DNA of 48,350 nt from Treponema sp. (GCA_031265435.1 JAISCR010000180.1:1-48350); one strand, 5' to 3'. Positions 23,296 through 32,909 are shown, counted from the first letter of the stretch. Numbers and translations are program-made. The notes: generated from the sequence alone by a model not told the origin.

Positions 23296-26200
23296 ATGAG
23301 TGAAATCATGAGACCGATCCCCTTTCCGGATCTCCTCCGGCGAGTCGAAGGGGAGTATAAGAATCACAATTCAATCTTTGGGATCAGGGATGAAAAATTC
23401 TACCGGGGCGGCGGAAATTTCAGAATCTTCGGGCAATCCCTTGCTTCTCCGATAGGGCCCGCCGCAGGGCCCCATTCACAGCTTGCCCAGAACATCGCCG
23501 CCGCCTATCTTTCCGGCGCCCGCTTCATGGAACTCAAAACCGTACAAACAATGGACGGCGCGCAGATGCGCAAGGCCGTCAGCCGGCCCTGCATCAACGC
23601 GATGGACTCAGGCTACAATGTCGAGTGGTCTACGGAACTGACTGTAGAGGAGGCGCTTGCCGAATACGTCAAGGCATGGTTTCTCTGTCATATACTGGCA
23701 CGGGAATACGACCTTGCCGAACAGCGGGATTTTATGTTCAACATGAGCGTAGGTTACAGCTTTGAAGGGATCGCATCGCCGAAGATTGACGCTTTTATTG
23801 AAGGCCTTAAAGACGCTTCAGGAACCCGGGCCTGGGATTCCTGTTACTCATGGATCGAAAACAATGCCGGCGCCTTTAAACATTTTTCAAAAAAGGATCT
23901 CCAATCCGTTTCTCCCGCCGTTTCTCCGGGCATTACCCTTTCAACATTGCACGGCTGTCCCCGCGAAGAGATTGAAAAGACAGTCTCTTATCTTATTGAA
24001 GAAAAGAAACTCAACACCTTCATCAAGTGTAATCCTACTCTGCTGGGATACGAAACGGCCCGCCGTCTTCTGGACGAAATGGCTTATGGTTTTGTTTCTT
24101 TTGACGATCATCATTTTAAAAACGATCTTCAGTTTGATGACGCGGTCGATATGATCCGCCGCCTGCTTGATACCGCAAAGAAAAACAACTTGAGCTTCGG
24201 CGTAAAGCTTACCAATACTTTCCCGGTAGAGATAAAACAAAATGAACTTCCGGGAAATGAAATGTATATGTCAGGCCGCTCACTCTTTCCCCTTTCCATA
24301 AACGCCGCAAAAAAACTTGCCGGAGTTTTTGGTGATGAGCTTCCCGTTTCCTATTCGGGCGGCGCCGATGCCTTCAACCTGAAAGATATTCTTTCCGCGG
24401 GCATCGCGCCGGTAACGGTGGCCACCACCCTGCTCAAGCCGGGAGGCTATGAACGCTTCACACAGCTTGCCCTGATTGCCCGGGGGATAGAAACCGGGAA
24501 GGGCGTTAAGACGGAAGCCCTCAATGAATTGGCTGCCCGGATAAGCGGAATGAAGCGTTACCGCCGGGAATATCGGCAGAGAGCCTCGCGGAAAACAGAT
24601 TCAGAGCTGCCTCTCTTTGACTGCGCCAAGGCTCCCTGCGGAAGGGGAGGCTGTCCGATTCATCAGAAGATACCGGAATACCTTGAACGTCTTTCAAAAG
24701 GCGACTACAGGGGAGCCTACGAAATCATTCTTGCCGAAAATACCGCTCCGGCGATCCTCGGTGCAATCTGTGATCACCAGTGTCAGTTTTACTGTACGCG
24801 CGTGGACTATGATGATTCTCTTGCAATCCGTGAGGCAAAACGCGTTGCCTGTGAAAAAGCGGGGGATGAATATATCGCCTCAATAAAAACACCGCCTTTG
24901 AAAACTTCCGAATCCGCCGGAGTCATCGGCGCCGGGCCCGCGGGTATTGCGGCCGCAATCTTTTTGAGACGGAACGGGGTACCGGTTACGGTTTATGAAA
25001 AACGGGAGAGACCCTACGGCATCGTGGAGTATGTGATCCCCTCATTCAGGATCCCCGAATCTTCGATTAAACAGGATCTTGCCCTTGCGGAAAAGGCCGG
25101 TGTGGAATTTAAATTCGCTGCAGAGATAGACTCTATAGAAGAATTGCGGAAACATCACCGCTTTGTGGTTATTGCGACAGGAGCGTGGCTTCCCGGCGAC
25201 ATAAAACTTGAAGGGACAGTTGACGCGCTTGCCTTTCTTGAAGATTCAAAACGTTCTTTTCTCAATCTTGATCTGGGAAGGGAAGTAGTTGTCATCGGCG
25301 GAGGAGACGTTGCCATGGACTGCGCCAGGGCGGCAAAACGGAACAGGGGAGTTGAAAAGGTTTCTGTCGTATACCGGAGAACCCGTGAATTCATGCCCGC
25401 TCAAATCGAAGAGATTGAAGGCGCTCTTGAGGACGGAGTTGAATTTCTGGAATTGCTGGCCCCTCTCTCGTATACAGGTACTACTCTTGTCTGTGAACAA
25501 ATGGTTCTGGGAGATTACGATGAGGGAGGCCGCAGGAGTGTTAAGGCTTCAGGCCTCAGAAAAGAGATCCGTACAGACCGGGTGATAAGCGCGGTGGGCG
25601 CGCGGGTCGATACCGGCATCTTTACCCGGAACGGAATTGAGCTTGATTCAAAAGGCCTGCCCCTGGTGAATAAATACTGCGCGTGCAGCCTTGAAGATGT
25701 GTACATAGCCGGTGACTGCAAGGCAGGCAGCGCCACGGTGGTAAAAGCCGTCAGGGACGCCAAAAGGGCAAGCGGGGATATCCTTAAAAAACTTTCCCTC
25801 GAAATTGATTTTATTGACGGGCATGAGTTCCGCTCCGGCCGGATGGAGAGCATCCCGGAAGTCTACGCGAAGAAGGGAGTGCTTGCCGGGGGAAGCGGTA
25901 AAACGGAAATAGAAAAAGACGCGGGCCGCTGTCTTTCATGCGGCCGCATCTGTGAAATCTGTGTTGATGTCTGTCCCAACCGGGCAAACGTAATGATAAG
26001 CGATGCGGAACCGGGAAGCGTCGAAGGGATTCATCAGATCCTTCACATCGACCGCATGTGTAACGAATGCGGCAACTGCGCCACCTTCTGTCCCCATGAC
26101 GGATCGCCCTACCGGGAAAAACTTACGGTCTTCAGCAGCGGCGAAGATTTTATGGACAGTGTTAATCCCGGTTTCTTTTCCTTCGGGGACGGTTCCTGGC

Positions 26201-26346
26201 GTGTGCGCCTGCAGGATAAGACAAACTTCACCTGGCGCAGGGAAGAAAACACTCTTCCGGAAAAATATGCCGCCGTGATCGATTTGATCGATTTAATCGA
26301 TGTGATCGATTTACTCGAAGGCAAATACAGTTACCTGTTGAGGTAG
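23296..26346 (+). CDS. ygfK: YgfK, Fe-S flavoprotein reductase (putative selenate reductase subunit)
   Basis: 1016 residues from ATG 23296; the product then opens MSEIMRPIPFPDLL, like E. coli YgfK. The N-terminal ~430 residues form a dihydroorotate-dehydrogenase-like barrel (SPIGPAAGPHSQLAQN, ELKTVQTMDG). A glutamate-synthase-small-subunit-like part follows, with Cys motifs (APCGRGGCPIHQKIPEY, CDHQCQFYCTRVD), the FAD fold VIGAGPAGIAAAIFLRRNG and the NAD(P) fold VVIGGGDVAMDCARAAKRN. The C-terminus has [4Fe-4S] ligands CLSCGRICEICVDVCP and CNECGNCATFCPHDG. It ends with a repetitive IDLIDLIDVIDLLEG tail. YgfK was linked to selenate reduction in E. coli; here the context points to electron transfer for the hydroxylases. 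Confidence 0.93.
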   Translation: MSEIMRPIPFPDLLRRVEGEYKNHNSIFGIRDEKFYRGGGNFRIFGQSLASPIGPAAGPHSQLAQNIAAAYLSGARFMELKTVQTMDGAQMRKAVSRPCINAMDSGYNVEWSTELTVEEALAEYVKAWFLCHILAREYDLAEQRDFMFNMSVGYSFEGIASPKIDAFIEGLKDASGTRAWDSCYSWIENNAGAFKHFSKKDLQSVSPAVSPGITLSTLHGCPREEIEKTVSYLIEEKKLNTFIKCNPTLLGYETARRLLDEMAYGFVSFDDHHFKNDLQFDDAVDMIRRLLDTAKKNNLSFGVKLTNTFPVEIKQNELPGNEMYMSGRSLFPLSINAAKKLAGVFGDELPVSYSGGADAFNLKDILSAGIAPVTVATTLLKPGGYERFTQLALIARGIETGKGVKTEALNELAARISGMKRYRREYRQRASRKTDSELPLFDCAKAPCGRGGCPIHQKIPEYLERLSKGDYRGAYEIILAENTAPAILGAICDHQCQFYCTRVDYDDSLAIREAKRVACEKAGDEYIASIKTPPLKTSESAGVIGAGPAGIAAAIFLRRNGVPVTVYEKRERPYGIVEYVIPSFRIPESSIKQDLALAEKAGVEFKFAAEIDSIEELRKHHRFVVIATGAWLPGDIKLEGTVDALAFLEDSKRSFLNLDLGREVVVIGGGDVAMDCARAAKRNRGVEKVSVVYRRTREFMPAQIEEIEGALEDGVEFLELLAPLSYTGTTLVCEQMVLGDYDEGGRRSVKASGLRKEIRTDRVISAVGARVDTGIFTRNGIELDSKGLPLVNKYCACSLEDVYIAGDCKAGSATVVKAVRDAKRASGDILKKLSLEIDFIDGHEFRSGRMESIPEVYAKKGVLAGGSGKTEIEKDAGRCLSCGRICEICVDVCPNRANVMISDAEPGSVEGIHQILHIDRMCNECGNCATFCPHDGSPYREKLTVFSSGEDFMDSVNPGFFSFGDGSWRVRLQDKTNFTWRREENTLPEKYAAVIDLIDLIDVIDLLEGKYSYLLR

Positions 26347-26348
26347 AT

Positions 26349-27677
26349 ATGATTTTAATTAGTAACGGACGCCTGGTAACCCGCGATCCTTCGATGCCCT
26401 TTATTGAAAAGGGCGCCGTAGCCATTGAGGGCAGACTCATTGCCGATCTGGGCGAAAGCGCCGCCCTTGAGTCAAGATACCCGGACGCGGAACGCATCGA
26501 CGCCCGGGGCCGCGTTGTGATGCCCGGTTTCATCAATACCCACATGCACTACTACAGTACCTTTGCCCGCGGCATGAACCTTGGATCCAGGCCCGCTGCG
26601 ACCTTTGGAGAAATTCTCTCCGGTCTCTGGTGGCGGCTTGACAGGGAACTCGACACGGAAGACGTGTACTACAGCGCAATCGGCCCCATGATCGACGGGA
26701 TACATTCCGGCGTTACTTCGGTAATCGATCACCACGCAAGTCCCTTTGCCGTCCGGGGGAGCCTCTTCAGGATCGCGGAAGCCGCGGAACTGTTCGGTAT
26801 ACGGAGTAACCTCTGCTATGAAGTTTCCGACCGGGACGGACCTGAAATTGCCGGCGCGGGTATTGCGGAGAACATTGATTTTGCAAAACACTGCGCGTCA
26901 AAAAATGACGATATGCTAAAGTCCCTGTTCGGCATGCACGCGCAGATGACCATCGGCGAAAAGACGATGAAACAGTGCGTCGAAGCCGCCGCCTCCTGCG
27001 GAAGCGGTTTTCATATTCATGCGGCGGAAGGAATTGAGGATCAGATCGACGCCGTGGGCAAATACGGCATGCGGGTAATTGAGAGACTTCATACATACGG
27101 ACTGCTTTCCGAAAAGTCGCTGGCCGTTCACTGTGTTCACGTAACGGAAGAAGAGATGGAGCTTCTGAAGGAAAGCAATGCCGCGGTGATTCACAATCCC
27201 CAATCCAACATGGGAAATGCCGTCGGTCTTTCTCCGGTATTGACCATGATCAGGAAAGGGATACTCATGGGACTTGGAACCGATGGCTACAGTTCCGACA
27301 TGACCGAGTCTCTGAAGACAGCGGCAATTCTCCATAAACACGGAGCCGGTATTCCTTCCGTTGCCTGGGCGGAACCCCATCTTATGCTTTTTGAAAACAA
27401 CAAAACAATCATGGAACGTTTCATCAAAGGCAAACTCGGCGCCCTAAAGAAAGATCATTACGCGGATATCATCATCGTGGATTACAAAGCGCCTACGCCC
27501 CTGAACGAAAACACGATCAACAGCCACATCCTCTTTGGTGTTTCGGGCCGTCATGTGGATACCACGATTATCAACGGCAGGCTAATCATGGAAGAGCGGG
27601 TACTTAAAAACATTGACGAAGAAGCCTTGTTGGCCCGCTCAAGGGAACGTGCCCAAAAACTATGGAAACGGATTTGA
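26349..27677 (+). CDS. ssnA: Putative aminohydrolase SsnA
   Basis: Amidohydrolase-superfamily TIM barrel of 442 residues, two bases after ygfK, with GAGG overlapping the ygfK stop. Metal and substrate motifs: GFINTHMHYYSTFARG (about 58-73), HIHAAEG (about 224-230), LAVHCVHVTEEE, HNPQSNMGNAVG and GLGTDGYSSDMTES. It resembles guanine deaminase and chlorohydrolase-type deaminases, and SsnA is regularly found in SDMH clusters. A deaminase acting on purines or their breakdown products is inferred, which would fit a pathway converting guanine to xanthine; this is not proven for the family. Confidence 0.93.
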   Translation: MILISNGRLVTRDPSMPFIEKGAVAIEGRLIADLGESAALESRYPDAERIDARGRVVMPGFINTHMHYYSTFARGMNLGSRPAATFGEILSGLWWRLDRELDTEDVYYSAIGPMIDGIHSGVTSVIDHHASPFAVRGSLFRIAEAAELFGIRSNLCYEVSDRDGPEIAGAGIAENIDFAKHCASKNDDMLKSLFGMHAQMTIGEKTMKQCVEAAASCGSGFHIHAAEGIEDQIDAVGKYGMRVIERLHTYGLLSEKSLAVHCVHVTEEEMELLKESNAAVIHNPQSNMGNAVGLSPVLTMIRKGILMGLGTDGYSSDMTESLKTAAILHKHGAGIPSVAWAEPHLMLFENNKTIMERFIKGKLGALKKDHYADIIIVDYKAPTPLNENTINSHILFGVSGRHVDTTIINGRLIMEERVLKNIDEEALLARSRERAQKLWKRI

Positions 27678-28477
27678 ATTCCAAAAGACCCGGGATGGTA
27701 TTGATAAAGGGCGCGGGGGATCTCGCTTCCGGCACAGCCCTGCGGCTCCGCCACGCCGGTTTCGATATCGTGATGACCGAAGTTGAAAAACCGCTTGCGG
27801 TACGGAGGAGCGTCTGCTTTTCCGAAGCGGTCTACCAAAACCATGCGCGGGTCGAAGATTGCGAGGCGGTGCTGGCCGCAAACACGGAAGAGGCCTTTCG
27901 TATTTCCGGAGAAGGAAAAATCGCCGTCCTTGTCGATCCTCAATGCGATTGCAGGGATCAATTGAAGGCCCCGGTACTGATTGACGCGATCATGGCAAAA
28001 CGCAATACCGGCACTTCCCGTAACGATGCCCGCAGCGTTATCGCGCTGGGGCCGGGCTTTAATGCGGGAACGGACTGTCATGCCGTCATAGAAACCATGC
28101 GGGGACATACACTCGGCCGGGTCATTACCAAAGGCGGCGCCCTTCCCAATACCGGCGTCCCCGGCGAGATCGGCGGTTACAGCGTCGAACGGCTTCTCCG
28201 CTCTCCCGCGGCGGGAATCTTCAGGGCGCTGGTTTCAATCGGGGATACGGTACAGGCCGGGGATACGCTTGCGGAAGTTGCGGGACTCCCCATACAGGCC
28301 GGCATTGACGGTGTAGTCCGGGGAATTCTTCCTTCCGGGATTGAGGTTTTCAAGGGGATGAAGGCCGGAGATATCGATCCCCGCTGCAAACGGGAACACT
28401 GCTTCACCGTTTCCGACAAGGCGCTTGCCGTTGCCGGCGGTGTGCTGGAAGCAATACTGGGGTTATACGGAAACTGA
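27662..28477 (+). CDS. yqeB: Selenium-dependent molybdenum hydroxylase maturation protein YqeB (EF2563 family)
   Basis: 271 residues. With YqeC and SelD it forms the marker set for organisms using a selenium-containing molybdenum cofactor; it is thought to help insert selenium, but the mechanism is unknown. Motifs: VLIKGAGDLASGTALRLRHAG (seen as IKGAGDLASG, about 15-24), MTEVEKPLAVRRSVCFSEAVY beginning MTEVEKPLAVRR, ALGPGFNAGTDCHAVIET and TKGGALPNTGVPGEIGGY. A biotinyl/lipoyl-like half follows (VSIGDTVQAGDTLAEV, about 188-203). The ATG lies inside the ssnA end (16-base overlap). A second ATG at 27695 is a possible alternative start. The gene ends 22 bases from the convergent reductase gene. 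Confidence 0.92.
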   Translation: METDLNSKRPGMVLIKGAGDLASGTALRLRHAGFDIVMTEVEKPLAVRRSVCFSEAVYQNHARVEDCEAVLAANTEEAFRISGEGKIAVLVDPQCDCRDQLKAPVLIDAIMAKRNTGTSRNDARSVIALGPGFNAGTDCHAVIETMRGHTLGRVITKGGALPNTGVPGEIGGYSVERLLRSPAAGIFRALVSIGDTVQAGDTLAEVAGLPIQAGIDGVVRGILPSGIEVFKGMKAGDIDPRCKREHCFTVSDKALAVAGGVLEAILGLYGN

Positions 28478-28499
28478 AGTTTCTGAATAACTCTATTGT

Positions 28500-30413
28500 T
28501 CAAAGATTCATCGCGGCGTAAAATCCTTCTTTTACCGCCCATTCCACTGTGCGGGGACGTACACAATCACCCGCCGCATGGTAGAGATCTGTCAACCCGA
28601 TAAAAGCATCCGCCTCCATACGGCGAGGCTTCATACCGGCAGCCAGTATTATGGCATCCGCGTTAAGAGTTTTGGTAATATTATCTTGTAGATAACTAAC
28701 CTTCCCCTCTTCAATAGCCGTACAGACCGCTCCACAGATAACGGTAAGTTCCTTTTCTTTTTTCATTTCCACAAGCAATTCATCCCGGTGTGTGGGAGAA
28801 GCGTCCGGGGCAGGCGTATCACGCATCTCAAGGATGGTAACAGTTTTGCCAAGCCGTGTTAGATGAAGCGCCGTCTCACAGCCAACCTGTCCGCCTCCTA
28901 CAACAACCAGATTCTTTCCCAGGGCGGATTCATTTCCGTAAACCTCCAATGCCCGGACAGCCTTTTCGATACCGGGAATTGGCGGTATAAGGGGAACACT
29001 GCCCACCGCTGCGATCACCGCGTCATATCCTTCGATATCTGCCGGTGAAGCTTTGGTATTGAGTCTTACGGTCACCTGTGATTTTTCAATCTGGGCGATC
29101 ATAAAATCCTTGTAGTTTTTTAAGGGGTACTTAAAGGACACATGATCGGCAAACTTTATGATACCGCCCAAAGATTGGGTCTGTTCAAACAACGTAACCG
29201 TATGGCCCCTGGACGCGGCTGTAAGCGCCGCCTGCATTCCCGCCGGACCTCCTCCTATAACGGCAACATTTTTGGCCCTCGGCGCCGGAGGAACCCGCTC
29301 AAGAAAATGCTCCATACCCACCCGGGGATTCACAGAGCACTGCATGTGGTGGCTGTAATTATCAGAATCATGACAGCGCATACATCTGATACAGGGAGTA
29401 ACATCACTGTCCCTTTCCTCAAGTCCTTTTTTCAGAACATCAATGTCGGCAATAAAAGAACGAACCATTACCACAAAGTCCGCTTTTCCTTCCGCGATGA
29501 TAGATTCCGCATCGGACAAGTTTCTTATGGCGCCTATGGTTGAGATAAAAGGTTTTTTAATCCGCCCCGATTTCTTAAAGGTTTCCGCAAGAAATACATT
29601 GGGCATGGGCGGCAAAAATCCGCAAGGGTGGGCTACAGTCCTCCATTCCGGAGAATGCATACCGGCCGATACCTGGATGATGTCTACATGCTCCTGCAGT
29701 ATTTCCGCGATACGTATACCCTCTTCAATATTGATACCGCCGGGCTCGAATTCAGAACCGGAGACACGGAGGTCTAAAATCATGTCCGGGCCTATGGCTG
29801 CGCGGATAGCCTGGAGAACCTCTTTGACATACCTGCATCGCTTTTCCGTGGAGCCGCCATATTCATCGCTACGTTTGTTGGTGAGGGGTGAAAGAAATTG
29901 GGCAAACGGAACATTATGCCCCGCGTGTATCATGATTCCGTCAAATCCCGCTTTTTTGATCGCCATGACGGCATTGACGCAGTCTTCTTTGTATTTCATC
30001 ATTTTGTCCAGAGGCATAAAATGCCCAGTCCGGGGCCCGCCCAGAATCAAAGCCCCGTCACAGACAGTGTAGCCTTCGGGAAAAATGCCAATGATTTCCA
30101 TGGTACATTTCGCGCCGTAAAAGTGTATCCGTTCGGCCATTTCCGCCAGCCGGTTGAGGTGATTCGGCCTGGTTACATCCCAGTTGCACGTAACCCCGTT
30201 ATCGGATGAATCGCCTACAGTAATACACGCGCAGGTTACCAGACCCGCGCCTGCCCTTGCCCTGGCTTCAAAAAAGCGCATTCCGTATTCCGAAGGGTAC
30301 ACCTGCCCATTTGAAGTTGTGTGGATCGTTGAAGGGCCGGAAATGATACGGTTCTTCAGAAGATGTCCCGCTATCCTCACCGGACTCATTGCGTGTTTGT
30401 AAACTTGTTTCAT
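28500..30413 (-). CDS. NADH:flavin oxidoreductase / 2,4-dienoyl-CoA reductase-like (Old Yellow Enzyme family)
   Basis: 637 residues in the layout of FadH-type enzymes. The FMN barrel covers residues 1 to about 340 (KNRIISGPSTIHTTSNG, GFDGIMIHAGHNVPFAQF, TNKRSDEYGGSTEKRCRY). The [4Fe-4S] ligands are CIRCMRCHD and MQCSVNPRVG. The FAD fold is VAVIGGGPAGMQAALTAASRG and the NAD(P) fold LVVVGGGQVGCETALHL. It should reduce an activated C=C or C-N bond using NAD(P)H; relatives act on enoyl-CoAs, trimethylamine or plant/bile compounds, and the substrate here is unknown. The ATG overlaps the stop of the ABC binding-protein gene (ATGA), so it is co-translated with a transporter and probably acts on the imported compound. 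Confidence 0.9.
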   Translation of the reverse strand: MKQVYKHAMSPVRIAGHLLKNRIISGPSTIHTTSNGQVYPSEYGMRFFEARARAGAGLVTCACITVGDSSDNGVTCNWDVTRPNHLNRLAEMAERIHFYGAKCTMEIIGIFPEGYTVCDGALILGGPRTGHFMPLDKMMKYKEDCVNAVMAIKKAGFDGIMIHAGHNVPFAQFLSPLTNKRSDEYGGSTEKRCRYVKEVLQAIRAAIGPDMILDLRVSGSEFEPGGINIEEGIRIAEILQEHVDIIQVSAGMHSPEWRTVAHPCGFLPPMPNVFLAETFKKSGRIKKPFISTIGAIRNLSDAESIIAEGKADFVVMVRSFIADIDVLKKGLEERDSDVTPCIRCMRCHDSDNYSHHMQCSVNPRVGMEHFLERVPPAPRAKNVAVIGGGPAGMQAALTAASRGHTVTLFEQTQSLGGIIKFADHVSFKYPLKNYKDFMIAQIEKSQVTVRLNTKASPADIEGYDAVIAAVGSVPLIPPIPGIEKAVRALEVYGNESALGKNLVVVGGGQVGCETALHLTRLGKTVTILEMRDTPAPDASPTHRDELLVEMKKEKELTVICGAVCTAIEEGKVSYLQDNITKTLNADAIILAAGMKPRRMEADAFIGLTDLYHAAGDCVRPRTVEWAVKEGFYAAMNL

Positions 30414-31912
30414 TTGTAGTTTTCGATGTAATCGTCAAGCTGCTTCTGCAATGTGGCGCGGACCCGTTCAATGCCGGCGGCGGTCATCTGCGTCTGGTAA
30501 TCTCTAAGTCCGGTCTCCATATCCACATAACCCAATTCCAGGGGCCACCAGTACTGTAGATGAATAGCGATACAGGCGGCGTATTCGGTCTCCACGGAAG
30601 AAGTGTCGATTACGAGGGAACGGAATTTCTGGGATTTAACCCCATCCTTGATATACGCATCGTAGGCGGCTTTTCGTTCCCTAAGATCGGAGGGAGCGCC
30701 CACCACGGGAAGCATGAATTCATTGGTCCTGGCGGCCCAGAGATTGGAGAACCTGTAATCATCGGTATTCAAAGCCCGTATCTGGGTTTGTCCCCCTTCG
30801 GTCACCAGTTCATAGCTCTTGCCTTCCACGCCGTAGTATAAGGCCCGGAAAACCTGCTCGTCGTTGGTAATAAGTTCGTACAAGGCCCGTTCGGGATTCT
30901 TCGCGGTGGTGGGAAGGGCCAGGGCATCCTGGGTAAAGGGCAAATTGGAAACATCGGTCACAAAGTTATTCCACCGTACATCCCATTCAGGACGGTCCCG
31001 GTAGTATTCTTCCCACCAATCAATGTTATTGAAAAAAACAGCGCTTTTCCCTCCCTGGAATTTTTCACTGTCGGGGTCCGAAAGGCCGGACTTGATAAAA
31101 TAGCCCTTGTCGTTCCAGCGTTTCATCATGGTAAGGAATTCCCGCGCCTTTCCGTATTCCCACCAGGTAAAGAGTTTTGGATTCGCTTCGGCAGGATCAA
31201 AGAAGAAGAAGTCGTTGGTAGAACCTTTAATAGGGTACATTCCGTCATTATAGATAAACACATCATCCACATCAGAGCCGAATTGAGAGACCTGGAGAGG
31301 TTCAATGCCGGGGTTGTTGGCGCGGATAATCTCCAGAAATTTTTCCATGTCCTCAAAGTTATCCATCTTGCCGTTCCAGCCATAAGGGATCGCAAGGTCG
31401 GCCCGGTGTATCGGCCCAAAGGCGGAATAGGTAGGAAGCAGGGTGGGGATACAGTAGAAGTGACCGTTCACTGTGGCCTGATTAAGGGCGGTTTTTGACT
31501 GACGGGCATAGTTCATGGGGGCGTATTTAGGCCACAGTTCGTCCAGTTCCATAAAGGCCCCCCGCTGGGCAAGAGACACGAAATTAAGCCAGGTGGCCGT
31601 ATAAGCCATGTCAAAGGCTTCGCCGGAAGAAAAAAGCACGGGGTATTTGGTTTGAAACTCCGAATAATTGATCCAGTTTATCTTGAGGGCCGCATTAAGT
31701 TTTTCCAGTGACAGCTTGTTGAAATTCTCGTAAAGCTCTGCCTGTTTGGGAGGTTCCACCCCAATGATATACATCGAAAGCTCAACCTGCCGCGAGGTAT
31801 CAAGCCCGCCGGAACTCCCGGCAGTGCCGGAATTGGAAGCCGCCTTTTTGCCGCAGCCCGCCAGGGCCAACAGCATCAGCATAAGCGCCGTTAATCCAAA
31901 AAACTTTTTCAT
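30410..31912 (-). CDS. ABC transporter solute-binding lipoprotein (LplA-like, DUF3502 C-terminus)
   Basis: 500 residues from ATG 31912, chosen because AGGAGG ends six bases before it (an ATG two codons earlier has no spacing). The lipoprotein signal MKKFFGLTALMLMLLALAGC gives lipidated Cys20. The binding-protein fold includes GEAFDMAYTATWLNF and KSAVFFNNIDWWEEYYRD, and a DUF3502-type C-terminal end runs from DAYIKDG to IENYK. Lpl-type systems often import oligosaccharides or complex organics, and the ligand is unknown here. It lies downstream of a strong intercistronic hairpin that may raise its dose relative to the permeases. Confidence 0.9.
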   Translation of the reverse strand: MKKFFGLTALMLMLLALAGCGKKAASNSGTAGSSGGLDTSRQVELSMYIIGVEPPKQAELYENFNKLSLEKLNAALKINWINYSEFQTKYPVLFSSGEAFDMAYTATWLNFVSLAQRGAFMELDELWPKYAPMNYARQSKTALNQATVNGHFYCIPTLLPTYSAFGPIHRADLAIPYGWNGKMDNFEDMEKFLEIIRANNPGIEPLQVSQFGSDVDDVFIYNDGMYPIKGSTNDFFFFDPAEANPKLFTWWEYGKAREFLTMMKRWNDKGYFIKSGLSDPDSEKFQGGKSAVFFNNIDWWEEYYRDRPEWDVRWNNFVTDVSNLPFTQDALALPTTAKNPERALYELITNDEQVFRALYYGVEGKSYELVTEGGQTQIRALNTDDYRFSNLWAARTNEFMLPVVGAPSDLRERKAAYDAYIKDGVKSQKFRSLVIDTSSVETEYAACIAIHLQYWWPLELGYVDMETGLRDYQTQMTAAGIERVRATLQKQLDDYIENYK

Positions 31913-31941
31913 CGTCATCCTCCTATCCACGTTTATTTAAT

Positions 31942-31960
31942 CCCCCGCCCAAGGCGGGGA
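31942..31960 (-). other. Intercistronic hairpin before the binding-protein gene
   Basis: Perfect seven-base arms CCCCGCC (31943-31949) and GGCGGGG (31953-31959) with a three-base loop lie between the second permease and the binding-protein gene. On the minus strand it is followed by GATTAAATAAA rather than a T run, so it is more likely an mRNA-stabilising or processing hairpin, or a leaky terminator. Confidence 0.6.
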
Positions 31961-31986
31961 TATTGATACCACTAAGAAAAATGTAC

Positions 31987-32892
31987 TTAGCCTTTTACCG
32001 ATCCGATGGTCACCCCTTTGATAAAGTATTTCTGGACAAAGGGATAAAGAAAGACAATGGGACCGGTGGCCACCACTGCCATAGCCAGCTTCAGAGAATT
32101 GGTGGGTAAATCCTCAACCCGGATCCCCACCTGGCTCGCAATCTGCGCCAGGGCCTGGGTCTGCATCTGTAAGTCGTAGAGCATATACTGCAGGGGGTAC
32201 TTGGTACTGGTACTGATATACAACATGGCGTTGTACCAGTCGTTCCAGTATTCCAGGGCCATAAACAGCCCTATCGTTGCAAGTCCGGAGGGAAGCAGCG
32301 GCAGTATGATACGGACAAATATTTTAAACTCCCCCGCCCCGTCGATCTTCGCCGATTCAATCAGAGCCTGGGGTATGGAGGCGACAAAACTCCGCATGAT
32401 TAAGAGGTAGAACACATTGAACATGCCCGGCAGGATCAGCGCCAACAAACTGTCTTTAAGATGAAGGTAACGTATATAAAAAATGTAGGTACAGACCATG
32501 CCGCCGTTGAAAAGGGTGGTAAAGTAAAAAAAGAAGGAAAGAATATTCCGGTACTTAAAGGACTTCCGGCTGATCACGTAGGAGGTCATGGTAAGAAGAA
32601 AAAGCCCGCAGACCGTCCCGGTGACGGTGATAAAGATGCTTACCCCGTAGGCCCGGGCCACCTTTTCGGGGTATTTGAAAACGACCCTGTAGGCCTCCAG
32701 GGTAAAATCCCGGGGAAGTATGCTGTAACCGTAAAAACGAATCGACTGATTGGAACTAAAGGAACCGGAGATAAGCAGGATGAAGGGCAAAAGGCAGACA
32801 AGGGTAATAACGGTAATAACGATCCATCCGGTGATATTAAAGATCTTCATGCTGGCGGTAGTTCTGATCCTGTGGTGTACCTGGGCGCTCAT
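31987..32892 (-). CDS. ABC transporter permease (LplC/YtcP family)
   Basis: 301 residues with six membrane helices. The first spans about residues 20-42 (WIVITVITLVCLLPFILLIS begins there). The ABC permease EAA-like loop is ALIESAKIDGAGEFKIF (about 176-192), and the late segment FIKGVTIGSVKG is typical of the carbohydrate-type CUT1/Lpl permeases. Start with GGAGGAAAG upstream, 17 bases after the first permease gene. Pairs with the upstream permease; no ATPase gene lies in the operon, as is common for such systems, which share one elsewhere. Confidence 0.9.
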   Translation of the reverse strand: MSAQVHHRIRTTASMKIFNITGWIVITVITLVCLLPFILLISGSFSSNQSIRFYGYSILPRDFTLEAYRVVFKYPEKVARAYGVSIFITVTGTVCGLFLLTMTSYVISRKSFKYRNILSFFFYFTTLFNGGMVCTYIFYIRYLHLKDSLLALILPGMFNVFYLLIMRSFVASIPQALIESAKIDGAGEFKIFVRIILPLLPSGLATIGLFMALEYWNDWYNAMLYISTSTKYPLQYMLYDLQMQTQALAQIASQVGIRVEDLPTNSLKLAMAVVATGPIVFLYPFVQKYFIKGVTIGSVKG

Positions 32893-32909
32893 CTTTCCTC
32901 CAAAGGCTG

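Noticed and set aside
26277-26315. Short GATC-rich repeats considered as a CRISPR or iteron array
   Set aside because: The period is nine bases with no spacers, and it is within coding sequence.
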